Assembly: GCF_004127445.1 (NCBI RefSeq)
Contig: NZ_QEXM01000041.1
Span: 310,001 to 374,000, forward strand
Source of the DNA: Streptomyces alfalfae
GTDB lineage: Bacteria; Actinomycetota; Actinomycetes; Streptomycetales; Streptomycetaceae
Length of the DNA stretch: 64,000 nucleotides
Direction: 5' to 3'
Under the pieces are notes generated by a model that had not been told where the DNA came from, did no database searches, and saw only the letters and a program-made list of their open reading frames with translations. Shown here one piece after another: positions 42,601 through 51,645 of the stretch. The translations under genes were made by a program, and so were the position numbers. Positions within the stretch are counted from its first letter, which is position 1. The number at the start of each line of letters is the position of its first letter.

Positions 42601-43899
42601 ATGGCCAGGCGGCGCGGGCGGCGGGACCATGACGGCGTGGAGCCCTACTGGGAACTGGCCTTCGACGCCGACGGCGACGTCGACACCGTGCGGCGCGAGG
42701 AACTGCTGTCCGGCGTGGAACGCGAACACGTCACCGATCTGCTGGTCTTCGCGCACGGCTGGAACAACGACAAGGACGACGCCAGGAAGCTGTGCCGGCG
42801 GTTCTTCGCCCCGTGCGCGCGCCTGGCGGGCGCGGGGGTGCGCCTCGGCTACGTCGGGGTGCTGTGGCCCGCCATCCGCTTCCCCGACGAACCCCTTCCC
42901 GACGCCGACCCCTCGGCCGCCGCCGTCGCCGCGGCGGTCGGCGGACCCGACCTCGACCCGGTGACCCGGCGGGTGCTCGACCGCGCCTTCCCCGGCCACG
43001 GCGAGACGCTGGACCGGATCGCGGAGCTGCTCGACGAGCGCTCCGAGGTCGCCTCCCGTGTCTACGAGTTCGGCCGGCAGGTCCGTGAGCTGGTGTCCCT
43101 GCGGGAGACCAGCCCGGCCCGGCACCTGGGCGAGGACACCGGCCCGGGCGAGCCCGCCATGCTCACCGACGACGCGGTGCAGGTCTGCGAGCTGCTGGCC
43201 GCGGCCCGCGCGGACACCGGGCGGCCCGAACTCCTCGGCAACCTGCGCGAACGGGTGTGGGACGGCGCCTACGAACTGCTGCGCCAGGGCTCCTACTACG
43301 CCATGAAGCGGCGGGCGGGCGCGGTCGGCCAGCTCGGTCTCGGCCCGGCGATCGGCCTGCTCGCCGCCGACGTGTCCGGGATCAGGGTCCACCTCATCGG
43401 GCACAGCTTCGGCGCGCGCCTCGTCTCGTACGCCCTGCGCGGCATGCCCGCGGACGTGCGCGCGGTGAAGGGGGTGACGCTGCTCCAAGGGGCGTTCTCG
43501 CACTACGCCTTCGCGGGCCGGGTCCCGCACGACCCCTCGCGCAGGGGCGCCCTGTACGGCATGCAGCGCCGCGTCGACGGGCCGCTGGTCTCCTGCCACT
43601 CGCGCCACGACGACGCCCTCGGGCGGCTCTACCCGCTGGCGTCGAAGCTGGCGGGCGACTCCACCACGTTCCTCGGCCTGTGGGAGCGGTGGGGCGCCAT
43701 CGGCTACAACGGCATCCGGTCGGTGGCCGGCGCCATGCGCGTCAAGCTGGGCCAGAAGGTGCCGGCCAAGGGGTGCGTGAGTCTGGACGCCGCCGCGGTG
43801 GTGCGCCGGGGCGGCCCGCCCGCCGGCGCGCACAGCGACATCTGCCACGAGGAACTGGCACGCGTCGTGTTCGCCGCCGGACGGATCGCCCTCGCGTGA
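42601..43899 (+). CDS. Putative alpha/beta hydrolase (serine hydrolase)
   Basis: A 432-residue protein. The first strand motif LLVFAHGWNNDKDDARKL (oxyanion hole) and the nucleophile elbow VHLIGHSFGARLVSY (Ser about 270) are about 200 residues apart, separated by a large helical insertion (about 100-240). A later HSRHDDALG may give the Asp/His. It has no signal peptide. Function is unknown; it resembles DUF900-like hydrolases. The start is uncertain between ATG 42601 and GTG 42637. Confidence 0.75.
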   Translation: MARRRGRRDHDGVEPYWELAFDADGDVDTVRREELLSGVEREHVTDLLVFAHGWNNDKDDARKLCRRFFAPCARLAGAGVRLGYVGVLWPAIRFPDEPLPDADPSAAAVAAAVGGPDLDPVTRRVLDRAFPGHGETLDRIAELLDERSEVASRVYEFGRQVRELVSLRETSPARHLGEDTGPGEPAMLTDDAVQVCELLAAARADTGRPELLGNLRERVWDGAYELLRQGSYYAMKRRAGAVGQLGLGPAIGLLAADVSGIRVHLIGHSFGARLVSYALRGMPADVRAVKGVTLLQGAFSHYAFAGRVPHDPSRRGALYGMQRRVDGPLVSCHSRHDDALGRLYPLASKLAGDSTTFLGLWERWGAIGYNGIRSVAGAMRVKLGQKVPAKGCVSLDAAAVVRRGGPPAGAHSDICHEELARVVFAAGRIALA

Positions 43900-43906
43900 C
43901 GCTCTC

Positions 43907-46744
43907 CTACCGGTGCCGGGGGAACTCCACGACCTGCTGGTAGGTCGGACGGTTCTGCCACTGGACCGGCTTGTGCGTGATGCCGCCGAGCGCCCGGTGG
44001 ATGATGGAGTCCGCACACCACTGGTCGCCGGCCTTGCACGCGTCGTCGCCGGGGTAGACCTCGGTGGCGGGCCTGGCGGCGGCCCGGGTGAGCGTGGTCA
44101 GCAGGGCGTCGCGGCAGGCGTCGAGGTCGCCGCCGCCGCAGAAGGTGTCGCCGAGCGCGCCCTTCACCGGCTCCCCGAGCACCGTGCGCAGGTCCTTGTC
44201 GGCGTAGCCCCACCAGCCGTACTGGAAGGCGGAACCGGCGTGCGCTCCGGTGGGTCCGTGGCCCGCGGACGGCGCCTCGTCGGTGGCGAGCTGCGCGGTC
44301 AGGGCGGCGTAGAGGTCCTTGCCGAGACCGGGCTCGAACTGCGCCTCGATGAGCTTCGGCCACCAGGCGTCCATGATGCGCACGGCGTCGGGGTGGGCGT
44401 AGGTCTTCGAGCCCGCCGCCGTCTGGTTGCGCCGGGCGCCCGCCTTCTGCCAGGCGTCGAGCTGCTGGACGGCCTCGGCCGCCCGCGGGTCGGTGACCGG
44501 CTTGCTGCGGAGCACCTTGAGCAGCTCGGGCAGCACCTGTTCGCCGCGCAGGTCGGTGACGGCCGCCTCGGACATGGCCCGGGTCAGTGCGGCGCGGGTG
44601 ACGCCGCCCGCCTCGGTGAGCTTCTTGACCCGCCCGTCGAGCAGGTCGCCGCGGTGCACGGCGCTCATGCCGAAGCCGGCGGTGCTGAAGTCGTCGGCCT
44701 GCTTGTTGTTCCAGGAGATGTAGTAGTCCTGGTTGACGGAGTGCGGGTGCTCGGCGGGCGGGGTCTGCGCCGAGGTGTTGTCCGCGGGGTCGAAGTCCCG
44801 CCATTCGAGGGCCTGCTCCCCCTTGACCGGCAGGGCGGGGTCGACGTCCTCGGCGCGTACGGGGTTGGCGCCGCTGTTGTAGTACGCGATGTCGCGCGAG
44901 TCGGCGTAGAACCAGTTGAAGGCGTAGCTGATGTGCTGCGCCGCCTTCTGGAAGGTCGCGGCGTCCTTGACGTACGAGGGGTCGTTCAGCATCTGGAAGC
45001 CGATGATCGAGTCGGCCTCGTGGCGGTAGGTGGAGCGCAGCGAGACGTACGCGACGGGCGCGCCGTCGACGCTCGCGCGGTGGGTCACGACGCCGTACTT
45101 GGTGCGGAAGACCTGCATGCGGTAGGAGCCTGCGGCCGTGGAGTCGGCGACGGTCGGCTGCCAGGCGTTCTTGCGCTCCAGCTTCTCCATGGGCGTGCAC
45201 GTGCCGCGGTACAGGTAGCCGGTCGACTGCTTGGTGGGCGTCCCGCCGCCGGGCTCGCACAGCTCCACGGCGTAAGTGTCGGTGATGTCCTGTCCCGCGG
45301 AGGTGGCCGACCAGGCGTAGTCCTGGCCGCGGCCGAGCTGGACGTACATGCCGACGCCCGCGAAGGAGACGCCGCGGGCGCTGATGCCGGGTCCCTGGAG
45401 CTCCTGCTGCATGAGGAGCTGGGGGGCGAAGTAGCCGGTCTGGGGGCCGAAGACGGCGACGGGGTTCTTGCTCGCGGTGTGCTTGCCGGAGACCAGCAGC
45501 GCGTTGGACATGCCCTTCTTGTGGCCGTCCTGGCGGAACAGGTCCTCGGGCAGGACGCCCTCGTCGTACATGCCCTGGGCGGGCTTCAGCTTCTTCGGGG
45601 CCTTCACCGGGTCCTTGGCGCCCGTCCTGGCGCCGCCCTCGCGGTCGTACACGAGCTGCTCGCGCTCGACGGAGCCCGGGTCGGGCAGCGCGGTGCCGCG
45701 CGCCTTGTCCGGTTTGTTCGCGTAGGGGAAGCTCGTGCCGTCGTGGATGGTCCGCACGGCCTCGGGGTCGTTGCGGGCGCGGAAGGACTCCCAGACCTCG
45801 GTGCCCTTCTGGACGCCGTACTTCTCCTGGGACTTCAGCAGGGAGAGGGCGGACTCGACCTCGCCGCCGCCGCCGTTGCCGAAGAGCCCGCCGACCACGG
45901 AGGCCAGCGCGATCATGTCGGTGATCTTGAAGGGCTCTATCTCGCCCTTGTTGGTGATCGCGTCGATCTTGCCGGTCAGGACGTACTCGCCGGGGAAGTA
46001 GCGGCCGTTCTTGGACTTCACGCGGTAGGCGTTGAGGCCGTCGACATAGGCCTGCGCGTCCTCCATGGCCTGCTTGCCGCGCTCGCCCTGCGTCGAGCGG
46101 ATGTACTCGACCTGCTTCTCCAGGTCCGCCTCGGTGTATGGGGCCTGCGGCCAGAACTGCTGCTCCAGGCCCTGGTTGGCGGGCGCGCCGCCCGCGAAGG
46201 AGGTGAGCTGCCCGCGTCCGATGTGCCGGAAGAGGTCGATGAGCCAGAGCCGGTCCTGGCCCGCGGCGAAGCCCGCGCCGAACTCGGTGCCGTAGCGCGT
46301 GGTGCCCTTGACGTGCGGGATGCCGTACTTCTTGTCCCGGGTGATCGTCACGTCTTCGCGCGGCCTGGTGACGGAGGCGACCTGGCCCTCACGCACCCCG
46401 AAGGAGGCGTCGTCGAAGAACTCCGTCAGCTTGTCGTCGGTGAGCGAGGTGTAACCCGAGGACAGGGCGTCGTAGGGGCCGAGCTGGTCGTCGGCGTGCG
46501 CCGGCTGGGTGCCGAGGACCCGGTGGGCGAGGATTTCGGCGAGCGTCGCGTTGCCGTTGGCGCCGGGCGGCAGGACGTCGGCGCACTGGCTCCCGCAGTA
46601 GTCCGCCGCTTCGGCGGAGCGTTCCCTCGCACCCGGGTCGTCCGGCGCCGCCGCCGCGCCCGGCAGGGGCGTGAGGAGCGCGGCGCCGAGGGCGAGCGCC
46701 GCCCCCGCGGTGAACGTTCTGAGTCTGACGTTGCGTCGTCCCAT
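43907..46744 (-). CDS. Secreted penicillin acylase family protein (Ntn hydrolase)
   Basis: A 945-residue exported precursor. Signal peptide about 1-32 (MGRRNVRLRTFTAG...LPGAAAA). An alpha-chain domain carries DVTITRDKKYGIPHVKG and GFAAGQDRLWLIDL. The autocatalytic site follows at HKKGM/SNALLVSGKHT, whose Ser becomes the N-terminal nucleophile of the beta chain, with NPVAVFGPQTGYF after it. Substrates may be acyl-homoserine lactones, beta-lactams or other amides. ATG 46744 has GGAGGAG 6 nt upstream. It converges on the hydrolase gene. Confidence 0.92.
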   Translation of the reverse strand: MGRRNVRLRTFTAGAALALGAALLTPLPGAAAAPDDPGARERSAEAADYCGSQCADVLPPGANGNATLAEILAHRVLGTQPAHADDQLGPYDALSSGYTSLTDDKLTEFFDDASFGVREGQVASVTRPREDVTITRDKKYGIPHVKGTTRYGTEFGAGFAAGQDRLWLIDLFRHIGRGQLTSFAGGAPANQGLEQQFWPQAPYTEADLEKQVEYIRSTQGERGKQAMEDAQAYVDGLNAYRVKSKNGRYFPGEYVLTGKIDAITNKGEIEPFKITDMIALASVVGGLFGNGGGGEVESALSLLKSQEKYGVQKGTEVWESFRARNDPEAVRTIHDGTSFPYANKPDKARGTALPDPGSVEREQLVYDREGGARTGAKDPVKAPKKLKPAQGMYDEGVLPEDLFRQDGHKKGMSNALLVSGKHTASKNPVAVFGPQTGYFAPQLLMQQELQGPGISARGVSFAGVGMYVQLGRGQDYAWSATSAGQDITDTYAVELCEPGGGTPTKQSTGYLYRGTCTPMEKLERKNAWQPTVADSTAAGSYRMQVFRTKYGVVTHRASVDGAPVAYVSLRSTYRHEADSIIGFQMLNDPSYVKDAATFQKAAQHISYAFNWFYADSRDIAYYNSGANPVRAEDVDPALPVKGEQALEWRDFDPADNTSAQTPPAEHPHSVNQDYYISWNNKQADDFSTAGFGMSAVHRGDLLDGRVKKLTEAGGVTRAALTRAMSEAAVTDLRGEQVLPELLKVLRSKPVTDPRAAEAVQQLDAWQKAGARRNQTAAGSKTYAHPDAVRIMDAWWPKLIEAQFEPGLGKDLYAALTAQLATDEAPSAGHGPTGAHAGSAFQYGWWGYADKDLRTVLGEPVKGALGDTFCGGGDLDACRDALLTTLTRAAARPATEVYPGDDACKAGDQWCADSIIHRALGGITHKPVQWQNRPTYQQVVEFPRHR

Positions 46745-47039
46745 GGGTGCTCCTCCGGTGGTCTGCGGAAGGCCGATGCGGCGGAGGTTACTGGCGGGTC
46801 GACGAACCCGAAAGATGAACAACCGTCGCCTTTTCCGAATCACCACAACGCGCCCCCTCTCCGGGTGCATCAGGGCAGCTCCGACGGGCAGGCGAAAAGC
46901 GGTCGCCCGAAAAGGGAGCCGAATCGCGTGTCGATACGTCTACTCGGCGACGCCGCTTCGGCTTCCGCTCGGCAGCGGCGCCGGGAGAGAAGGAACACGG
47001 GGTACCAGAACGACGTACGTGTGACGGAGGTGCAGGGCG

Positions 47040-47654
47040 ATGGCCGGATTCCGGAGTCTCGCGAGACAGGTACGTGATCCGAGGAGCGACCTGGCACTGC
47101 GGCGGTACTCACTGCGCAAGTGCCTGGAGAGGTTCGCCCCCTATGGACACCGGGCGACCTGGGATCACCTGTGCGCCCGGGCCGGCTTCGGGCCCGAGGA
47201 CAGGTCTCCCGACCCGGCGCGGCTCGTGGCGGCGCTGACGGAGCTGGAGGCGGCGCGGGCGGTCTGGCTCGCCTACGAGGCGGACTTCGCGGAGCGCCGC
47301 CGCAAGGAGAAGCACGACGGCCTGCGCCGGCCGGGCAGTGACGACGACTGGCACCGCCGCACCTGGGGCGGGTTCGGGGTCGCCTGGTGCGACGACCCCG
47401 ACGTCCACCCCGACGCGCACCTCGCGGACGTCCTGCGCCGGCTGATAGCGGCACTGGAGAGGGAGCCGGGCGAGGCCTGCCCGGTCTGCGAGGACACCAC
47501 CCTCGTGTGGCGGCACGGCCTGGCGCACGAGCCGTCGTCGGGCGCGGTCTGCACGGGCTGCGGCATCGTCGTGCCCGCTCCCGTCCTCACCCGGGAGGCG
47601 GTGCGCCGGGCCCAGGTACGCGCCCGGCGGCTGCGCCCGCTGGTGTCGGTGTGA
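47040..47654 (+). CDS. Hypothetical protein with C-terminal zinc ribbon
   Basis: A 204-residue basic, helix-rich protein I do not recognise. The N-terminal part (1-140) has many Arg/Trp residues (CLERFAPYGHRATWDHLC, DDDWHRRTWGGFGVAW). About 148-175 has CPVCEDTTLVW...CTGCG, a four-cysteine zinc ribbon, followed by an Arg-rich tail. Nucleic-acid binding is plausible but unproven. GGAGGT lies 8 nt before the ATG. It converges on the next gene with 12 bp between stops. Confidence 0.75.
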   Translation: MAGFRSLARQVRDPRSDLALRRYSLRKCLERFAPYGHRATWDHLCARAGFGPEDRSPDPARLVAALTELEAARAVWLAYEADFAERRRKEKHDGLRRPGSDDDWHRRTWGGFGVAWCDDPDVHPDAHLADVLRRLIAALEREPGEACPVCEDTTLVWRHGLAHEPSSGAVCTGCGIVVPAPVLTREAVRRAQVRARRLRPLVSV

Positions 47655-47666
47655 GAGGTGTGACGC

Positions 47667-48185
47667 TCAGGGCCTGAGCACGTCCGTGTGGATGGCGAGC
47701 TTGAACTGGGCGTGTGTGATCGGCGTCTTCTTGCGGACGTCGCCCACGCCGCGCGCCGAGATCTTCAGCCCCACGGGCGTGTTCGGGTGCACGAACATCT
47801 GCCAGACGTAGGACCGGAACTGGCTGCCCCTGGTGGGCGCGGAGTCGGTCGTCGCGGTCGAGTCGTACCCGGTCGAGAGGCCGAGCGGGTCGCGGACGAA
47901 GCGGGTGCGGTATTCGGTGGGGCCGCTGTCCGGCTCCCAGAAGACCAGCGCGGAGAGCACGCCCCAGCCGTCGTGGCTCGGCCATATCAGCCCCGAGCGC
48001 GGGTGGGGGAACGCGGCGGACGAGCCGCCGCCCTTCGCCGGGTCGTGCATGCGCCAGGGGTCGTAGTTCTCCTCCCCCGCGCCGTACGGAAAGCGCACGA
48101 GGTGGTAGCCGTCGCTGTCATACGTGACGGACTGACGCCCGTCCTGCGCGGCGTCCCACTTCAACGAACAGATGGCGACCGGCAT
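47667..48185 (-). CDS. Hypothetical protein
   Basis: A 172-residue soluble protein, strand-rich and with many Trp/Tyr residues (ICSLKWDAAQDGRQSVTYDS; GLIWPSHDGWGVLSALVFW; FRSYVWQMFVHPNT). It has no signal peptide or known motif. It resembles small beta-sandwich proteins by composition only. I chose ATG 48185 because GGGAGG lies 4 nt upstream. It is divergent from the RNA ligase gene 179 bp away. Confidence 0.75.
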   Translation of the reverse strand: MPVAICSLKWDAAQDGRQSVTYDSDGYHLVRFPYGAGEENYDPWRMHDPAKGGGSSAAFPHPRSGLIWPSHDGWGVLSALVFWEPDSGPTEYRTRFVRDPLGLSTGYDSTATTDSAPTRGSQFRSYVWQMFVHPNTPVGLKISARGVGDVRKKTPITHAQFKLAIHTDVLRP

Positions 48186-48364
48186 CGGCCCTCCCTGGGT
48201 GATGTGGTGCGTGGCTTCCTTCGGCTCGCGTGTCCTGCACCTACCTTGCGGCCTCGGGCGCCGGTTCCGTAGCACGGGGAAATTACGGTGGTCACGTCGT
48301 TTTGTGACGGGCGAGAGTGGGCGGCGAGGAAGGACATCCGCCGGCCACCGAGGAGAACGGGCCC

Positions 48365-49432
48365 ATGTCGACGCTGCGCGTCACCGCCGAAGCACTGACC
48401 GTCCACGAGCACCCGGGCGCCGACGCCCTCGAACTCGCCCAGGTGGGCCTGTACCGCGCGGTCGTCGCCAAGGGCGCCTACCGCACCGGCGACGTCGCGG
48501 TGTACATCCCCGAGCAGGCGGTCCTGCCCGCCGCCCTCATCGAGGAACTGGGGCTGACGGGACGCCTCGCGGGCGGCAGCGGCGACCGGGTCAAGGCGGT
48601 GCGGCTGCGCGGCGAGCTGTCGCAGGGCATCGTGTGCCGTCCGGCCGCGCTCGCCGGCGTCGACCTGGCGCGGGCGGCGGCCGAGGGCACGGACTTCGCG
48701 GAGCGCCTCGGCATCACCAAGTGGGCGCCGCCGATCCCGCCCACCATGAGCGGCGACACGGAGGCGGCGCCCGGCCTGCTGCCCTGGGTCGACATCGAGA
48801 ACATCCAGCGCCACCCGGACGTCTTCGCCCCGGGCGAGCCGGTGGTCGTGACCGAGAAGCTGCACGGCTCGGCGTGTCTGCTGACGTATGTCGCCGCGGA
48901 CGGCCGCGTCCACGTCTCGTCGAAGGGCTTCGGGGCAAAGTCCCTGGCCCTGCGCGAGGACCCGCGCAACCTCTACTGGCGGGCCGTCCGCGGCCACGGC
49001 GTGGCGGACGCGGCGGCACGGCTCGCCGAGCGGCTGGGGGCGAGCAGGGTCGGCGTCTTCGGCGAGGTGTACGGCGACGGGGTGCAGGACCTGTCGTACG
49101 GCGCGGACGGGCGGCGCGACACGCTGGGGTACGCCGTCTTCGACGTCAGCGCGGAGATCGACGGGCAGGTGCGCTGGCTGGACGCGGCGGCCCTGCTCGA
49201 CGGCCAACTGCCCCTCGTCCCGCGGCTGTACGAGGGGCCCTACGACGCGGGCCGCGTCCTGGAGCTCGCCTCGGGCCGCGAGACCGTGTCGGGGCGGGGG
49301 CTGCACCTGCGCGAGGGCGTGGTGATCCGCCCGGCCGTGGAGCGGTACAGCCCGGTGACGGGCGGCCGGGCCATCGCCAAGGCGGTCAGCGCCGCCTATC
49401 TGACGCGCAAGGGCGGCACGGAGTACGAGTGA
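48365..49432 (+). CDS. RNA ligase (ATP), Rnl5/DraRnl type
   Basis: A 355-residue nick-sealing RNA ligase. An N-terminal OB-like domain (about 1-125; VGLYRAVVAKGAYRTGDVAV) is followed by the nucleotidyltransferase domain: motif I EKLHGS with Lys165 as the predicted AMP-accepting residue, motif III VFGEVYGDG, motif IV LREGVVIRP and motif V AIAKAVS. This matches the Deinococcus DRB0094 family, which seals 3-OH/5-PO4 RNA nicks. GAGGAG lies 8 nt before the ATG. No RNA-repair partner is adjacent, so its role here is unknown. Confidence 0.9.
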   Translation: MSTLRVTAEALTVHEHPGADALELAQVGLYRAVVAKGAYRTGDVAVYIPEQAVLPAALIEELGLTGRLAGGSGDRVKAVRLRGELSQGIVCRPAALAGVDLARAAAEGTDFAERLGITKWAPPIPPTMSGDTEAAPGLLPWVDIENIQRHPDVFAPGEPVVVTEKLHGSACLLTYVAADGRVHVSSKGFGAKSLALREDPRNLYWRAVRGHGVADAAARLAERLGASRVGVFGEVYGDGVQDLSYGADGRRDTLGYAVFDVSAEIDGQVRWLDAAALLDGQLPLVPRLYEGPYDAGRVLELASGRETVSGRGLHLREGVVIRPAVERYSPVTGGRAIAKAVSAAYLTRKGGTEYE

Positions 49433-49439
49433 GCCGGCG

Positions 49440-49470
49440 GGCCGCCGCCCGGGACCGCCGGGCGGCGGCC
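49440..49470. terminator. Bidirectional hairpin between RNA ligase and soxR
   Basis: GGCCGCCGCCCGG and CCGGGCGGCGGCC pair perfectly over 13 bp with a 5-nt loop, between convergent genes. Confidence 0.8.
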
Positions 49471-49474
49471 GGAC

Positions 49475-49942
49475 TCACGACGAGGAGCGGCGCTCCGCCA
49501 TCAGACGGGAGCCGGTGAGCCGTTCGCCGAAGACGTCGTCGGGGTTGGAGAGCACGCAGGTCTCCAGGGAGAGGCAGCCGCAGCCGATGCAGTCCGTGAG
49601 GTGGTCGCGCAGCCGGCTCAGCTGCTTGATGCGCTCGTCCAGTTCCGAGCGCCAGGTCCCCGAGAGGCGCGCCCAGTCCTCACGGGTGGGGGTGCGCTCC
49701 TCGGGGAGCGAGTCGAGGGCCTCACGGATCGTGGCGAGCGGGATGCCGACGCGCTGCGAGGCGCGGATGAAGGCGACGCGGCGCAGCGTGTCCCGGTGGT
49801 AGCGGCGCTGGTTGCCCGAGGTGCGGCGGCTGGTGATGAGGCCCTTGGACTCGTAGAAGTGCAGGGCGGAGACGGCCGCGCCGCTACGGGCCGAGACCTG
49901 GCCGACGGTGAGTTCGTGGACCTTCTCTGGAATCTGGGGCAC
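49475..49942 (-). CDS. soxR: Redox-sensitive transcriptional activator SoxR
   Basis: A 155-residue MerR-family regulator. The winged helix (about 10-75) has LTVGQVSARSGAAVSALHFY. A dimerisation helix follows, and the [2Fe-2S] cluster ligands are CIGCGCLSLETC (about 122-133). In Streptomyces SoxR senses redox-active secondary metabolites rather than working through SoxS. I chose GTG 49942; a TAGGGT box lies 7 nt upstream (leaderless pattern). The recalled S. coelicolor equivalent is SCO1697. Confidence 0.95.
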   Translation of the reverse strand: MPQIPEKVHELTVGQVSARSGAAVSALHFYESKGLITSRRTSGNQRRYHRDTLRRVAFIRASQRVGIPLATIREALDSLPEERTPTREDWARLSGTWRSELDERIKQLSRLRDHLTDCIGCGCLSLETCVLSNPDDVFGERLTGSRLMAERRSSS

Positions 49943-49995
49943 CCCTCGAACCCTAATGGGTGGTCCGTTGACACGGATCGGCACACCCAGCATGC

Positions 49996-50010
49996 TGAGC
50001 AAGCGCTTAG
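49996..50010. promoter_or_regulatory. TetR-type operator, copy 1
   Basis: TGAGCAAGCGCTTAG, with the palindromic core AAGCGCTT, lies between soxR and the MaoC gene. An identical 15-mer precedes the TetR gene at 51256-51270. Confidence 0.65.
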
Positions 50011-50085
50011 TCGTGCATGCGGGGCAGGCACGCCGCGCGGGACACGCGCGTCGCGGAAGACCGAGAGTCTGGGAGGACCAGGGAC

Positions 50086-50550
50086 ATGGCGGAGCCGAGG
50101 ATCTTCACGTCGGCCGAGGAACTGCGGGCCGGGATCGGCGAGCAACTGGGGCACAGCGACTGGCTGGAGATCGACCAGAAGCGGATCGACCTCTTCGCCG
50201 ACGCCACGGGCGACCACCAGTGGATTCACGTGGACGCCGCGAAGGCCGCCGACGGCCCGTTCGGGACGACGATCGCGCACGGCTACCTGACGCTGTCGCT
50301 GCTGCCGAGCCTGGTGCCGCAGGTGCTCCGCGTCGAGAACATGAAGATGGGCATCAACTACGGCGCCAACAAGGTGCGCTTCCCCTCCCCCGTGCCGGTG
50401 GGCTCGCGCCTGCGGGCGAGCGCCGTGCTCACCGACGCGAGCCCCACGAAGGACGGCGGGGTGCAGGTGACGGCCCAGGTCACCGTGGAGCGCGAGGGCT
50501 CCGACAAGCCGGCGTGCGTGGCGGAGTCGGTCTCGCGCTACTACTTCTGA
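50086..50550 (+). CDS. MaoC family dehydratase
   Basis: A 154-residue hot-dog-fold (R)-specific enoyl-CoA hydratase-like protein. The hydratase motif spans DATGDHQWIHVD...GPFGTTIAHGYLTLSL, with catalytic Asp and His. It probably hydrates an enoyl-CoA thioester. GGGAGG lies 9-10 nt before ATG 50086. It converges on the TetR gene that shares its operator. Confidence 0.92.
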   Translation: MAEPRIFTSAEELRAGIGEQLGHSDWLEIDQKRIDLFADATGDHQWIHVDAAKAADGPFGTTIAHGYLTLSLLPSLVPQVLRVENMKMGINYGANKVRFPSPVPVGSRLRASAVLTDASPTKDGGVQVTAQVTVEREGSDKPACVAESVSRYYF

Positions 50551-50572
50551 GCACCGCGCGGGCCCGGGGGCG

Positions 50573-51199
50573 CTACGTCCCCGCGCCCACCATGCGCAGC
50601 ACGAGGTCGGCGTAGAGCGCGCCGACCTCGTCGGGCGTGCGGCGCCCCGCCACGTTGAACCAGCGGGCCACGTCGATGCAGAGCGAGAGCACGGCGAGGG
50701 TCGTGCCGGGCACGTCGGGGACGTCGAACTCCCCGGCCCGCACACCGTCGTTGATGATGTCCCGCACCGCCTCGTCGGTCTTGCGGCGCAGCGCGACGAT
50801 CTCCGTGCGGTGCTCGGCGCCGAGCGCGTCGAGCTCGTACTGCACGACCCGCGCGGTGGTGTGGTGGGCGGCGTGCCAGCCGACGAAGGACCGCACGGCC
50901 GCCGTCAGGCGCTCGGCCGCCGTGCCCTCGCCGTCCGCCGCGGTGCGCAGGATGGCGAGGGCCTTGTCGTGGCCGATCCTGCTGATGCGGTGGAGCAGCT
51001 CTTCCTTGGTCTTGTAGTGGATGTAGAGCGCCGCCGGGCTCATCCCCGCGCGGCCCGCGATGTCACGGGTCGTCGTCGCGTGGTAGCCGCGCTCGGCGAA
51101 GGCCTCCACGGCGGCGATCAGCAGCCGCCTGGCCGCGTCGGGGCTGACCTCGCCCCACGGCTGCTCCTCGCCGCCGCCCGTCTCCTCCGCCGCACTCAT
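50573..51199 (-). CDS. TetR/AcrR family transcriptional regulator
   Basis: A 208-residue repressor. The helix-turn-helix is at about 25-70 (TTRDIAGRAGMSPAALYIHY), with a C-terminal ligand domain typical of TetR_C regulators of acyl-CoA genes. AGGAG lies 6 nt before ATG 51199. The identical 15-bp palindromic site in its own promoter and before the MaoC gene argues for autoregulation plus control of MaoC. Confidence 0.92.
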   Translation of the reverse strand: MSAAEETGGGEEQPWGEVSPDAARRLLIAAVEAFAERGYHATTTRDIAGRAGMSPAALYIHYKTKEELLHRISRIGHDKALAILRTAADGEGTAAERLTAAVRSFVGWHAAHHTTARVVQYELDALGAEHRTEIVALRRKTDEAVRDIINDGVRAGEFDVPDVPGTTLAVLSLCIDVARWFNVAGRRTPDEVGALYADLVLRMVGAGT

Positions 51200-51255
51200 G
51201 CCCACTCCTGTTCCGCCCGCGTCTCTCTTCGGGAGGGACACCATACCCCTGACGG

Positions 51256-51270
51256 TGAGCAAGCGCTTAG
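51256..51270. promoter_or_regulatory. TetR-type operator, copy 2
   Basis: TGAGCAAGCGCTTAG, exactly the site at 49996-50010, lies about 57 bp before the TetR start on the minus strand. Confidence 0.65.
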
Positions 51271-51278
51271 GGACCGGG

Positions 51279-51566
51279 TCAGGGCTTGGCGAACGGGTCG
51301 TGCTCGGCGAGGAGCTTGTCGACGCGGGCCTGGTCGACCCTGCTGACGATCTGCACCGCGTCCTGCCGGTCCCTGATCACCTTGGCGAGGGTGAACGCGG
51401 AGGTCGTCAGGTAGAGCACGGCGATGGCGAGGAAGCCCCGCACCCAGGCCGAGGCGTCCAGATAGCCGATGCCGACGGCGACGGCGGCGAGGGACACCGC
51501 GAACGAGGCCACGGCCTGGCCGTAGAAGGCGTTGGTCGTCTGCTGCTTGACGGGCGGCTCAGTCAT
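51279..51566 (-). CDS. YiaA/YiaB family inner membrane protein
   Basis: A 95-residue protein with two membrane helices (AVASFAVSLAAVAVGIGYL and GFLAIAVLYLTTSAFTLA) and a cytosolic C-terminus (RDRQDAVQIVSRVDQARVDK). It matches the YiaAB two-helix domain. Function is unknown. No strong ribosome site was seen before the ATG. Confidence 0.85.
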   Translation of the reverse strand: MTEPPVKQQTTNAFYGQAVASFAVSLAAVAVGIGYLDASAWVRGFLAIAVLYLTTSAFTLAKVIRDRQDAVQIVSRVDQARVDKLLAEHDPFAKP

Positions 51567-51645
51567 GGCGCCAGCTTCGCCGGAAGGCGGGGCGTGCCGT
51601 ATCCGCTGACGTACTCAGGTAGGTACTCAGGGCGCGCCGGGGCGG

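Noticed and set aside
43913..47077. A 1054-codon open frame on the plus strand across the penicillin acylase gene
   Set aside because: It is the antisense shadow of a clear secreted Ntn-hydrolase gene. Its composition is Val/Gly/Arg/Leu repeats without any domain, a common effect of GC-rich third positions.
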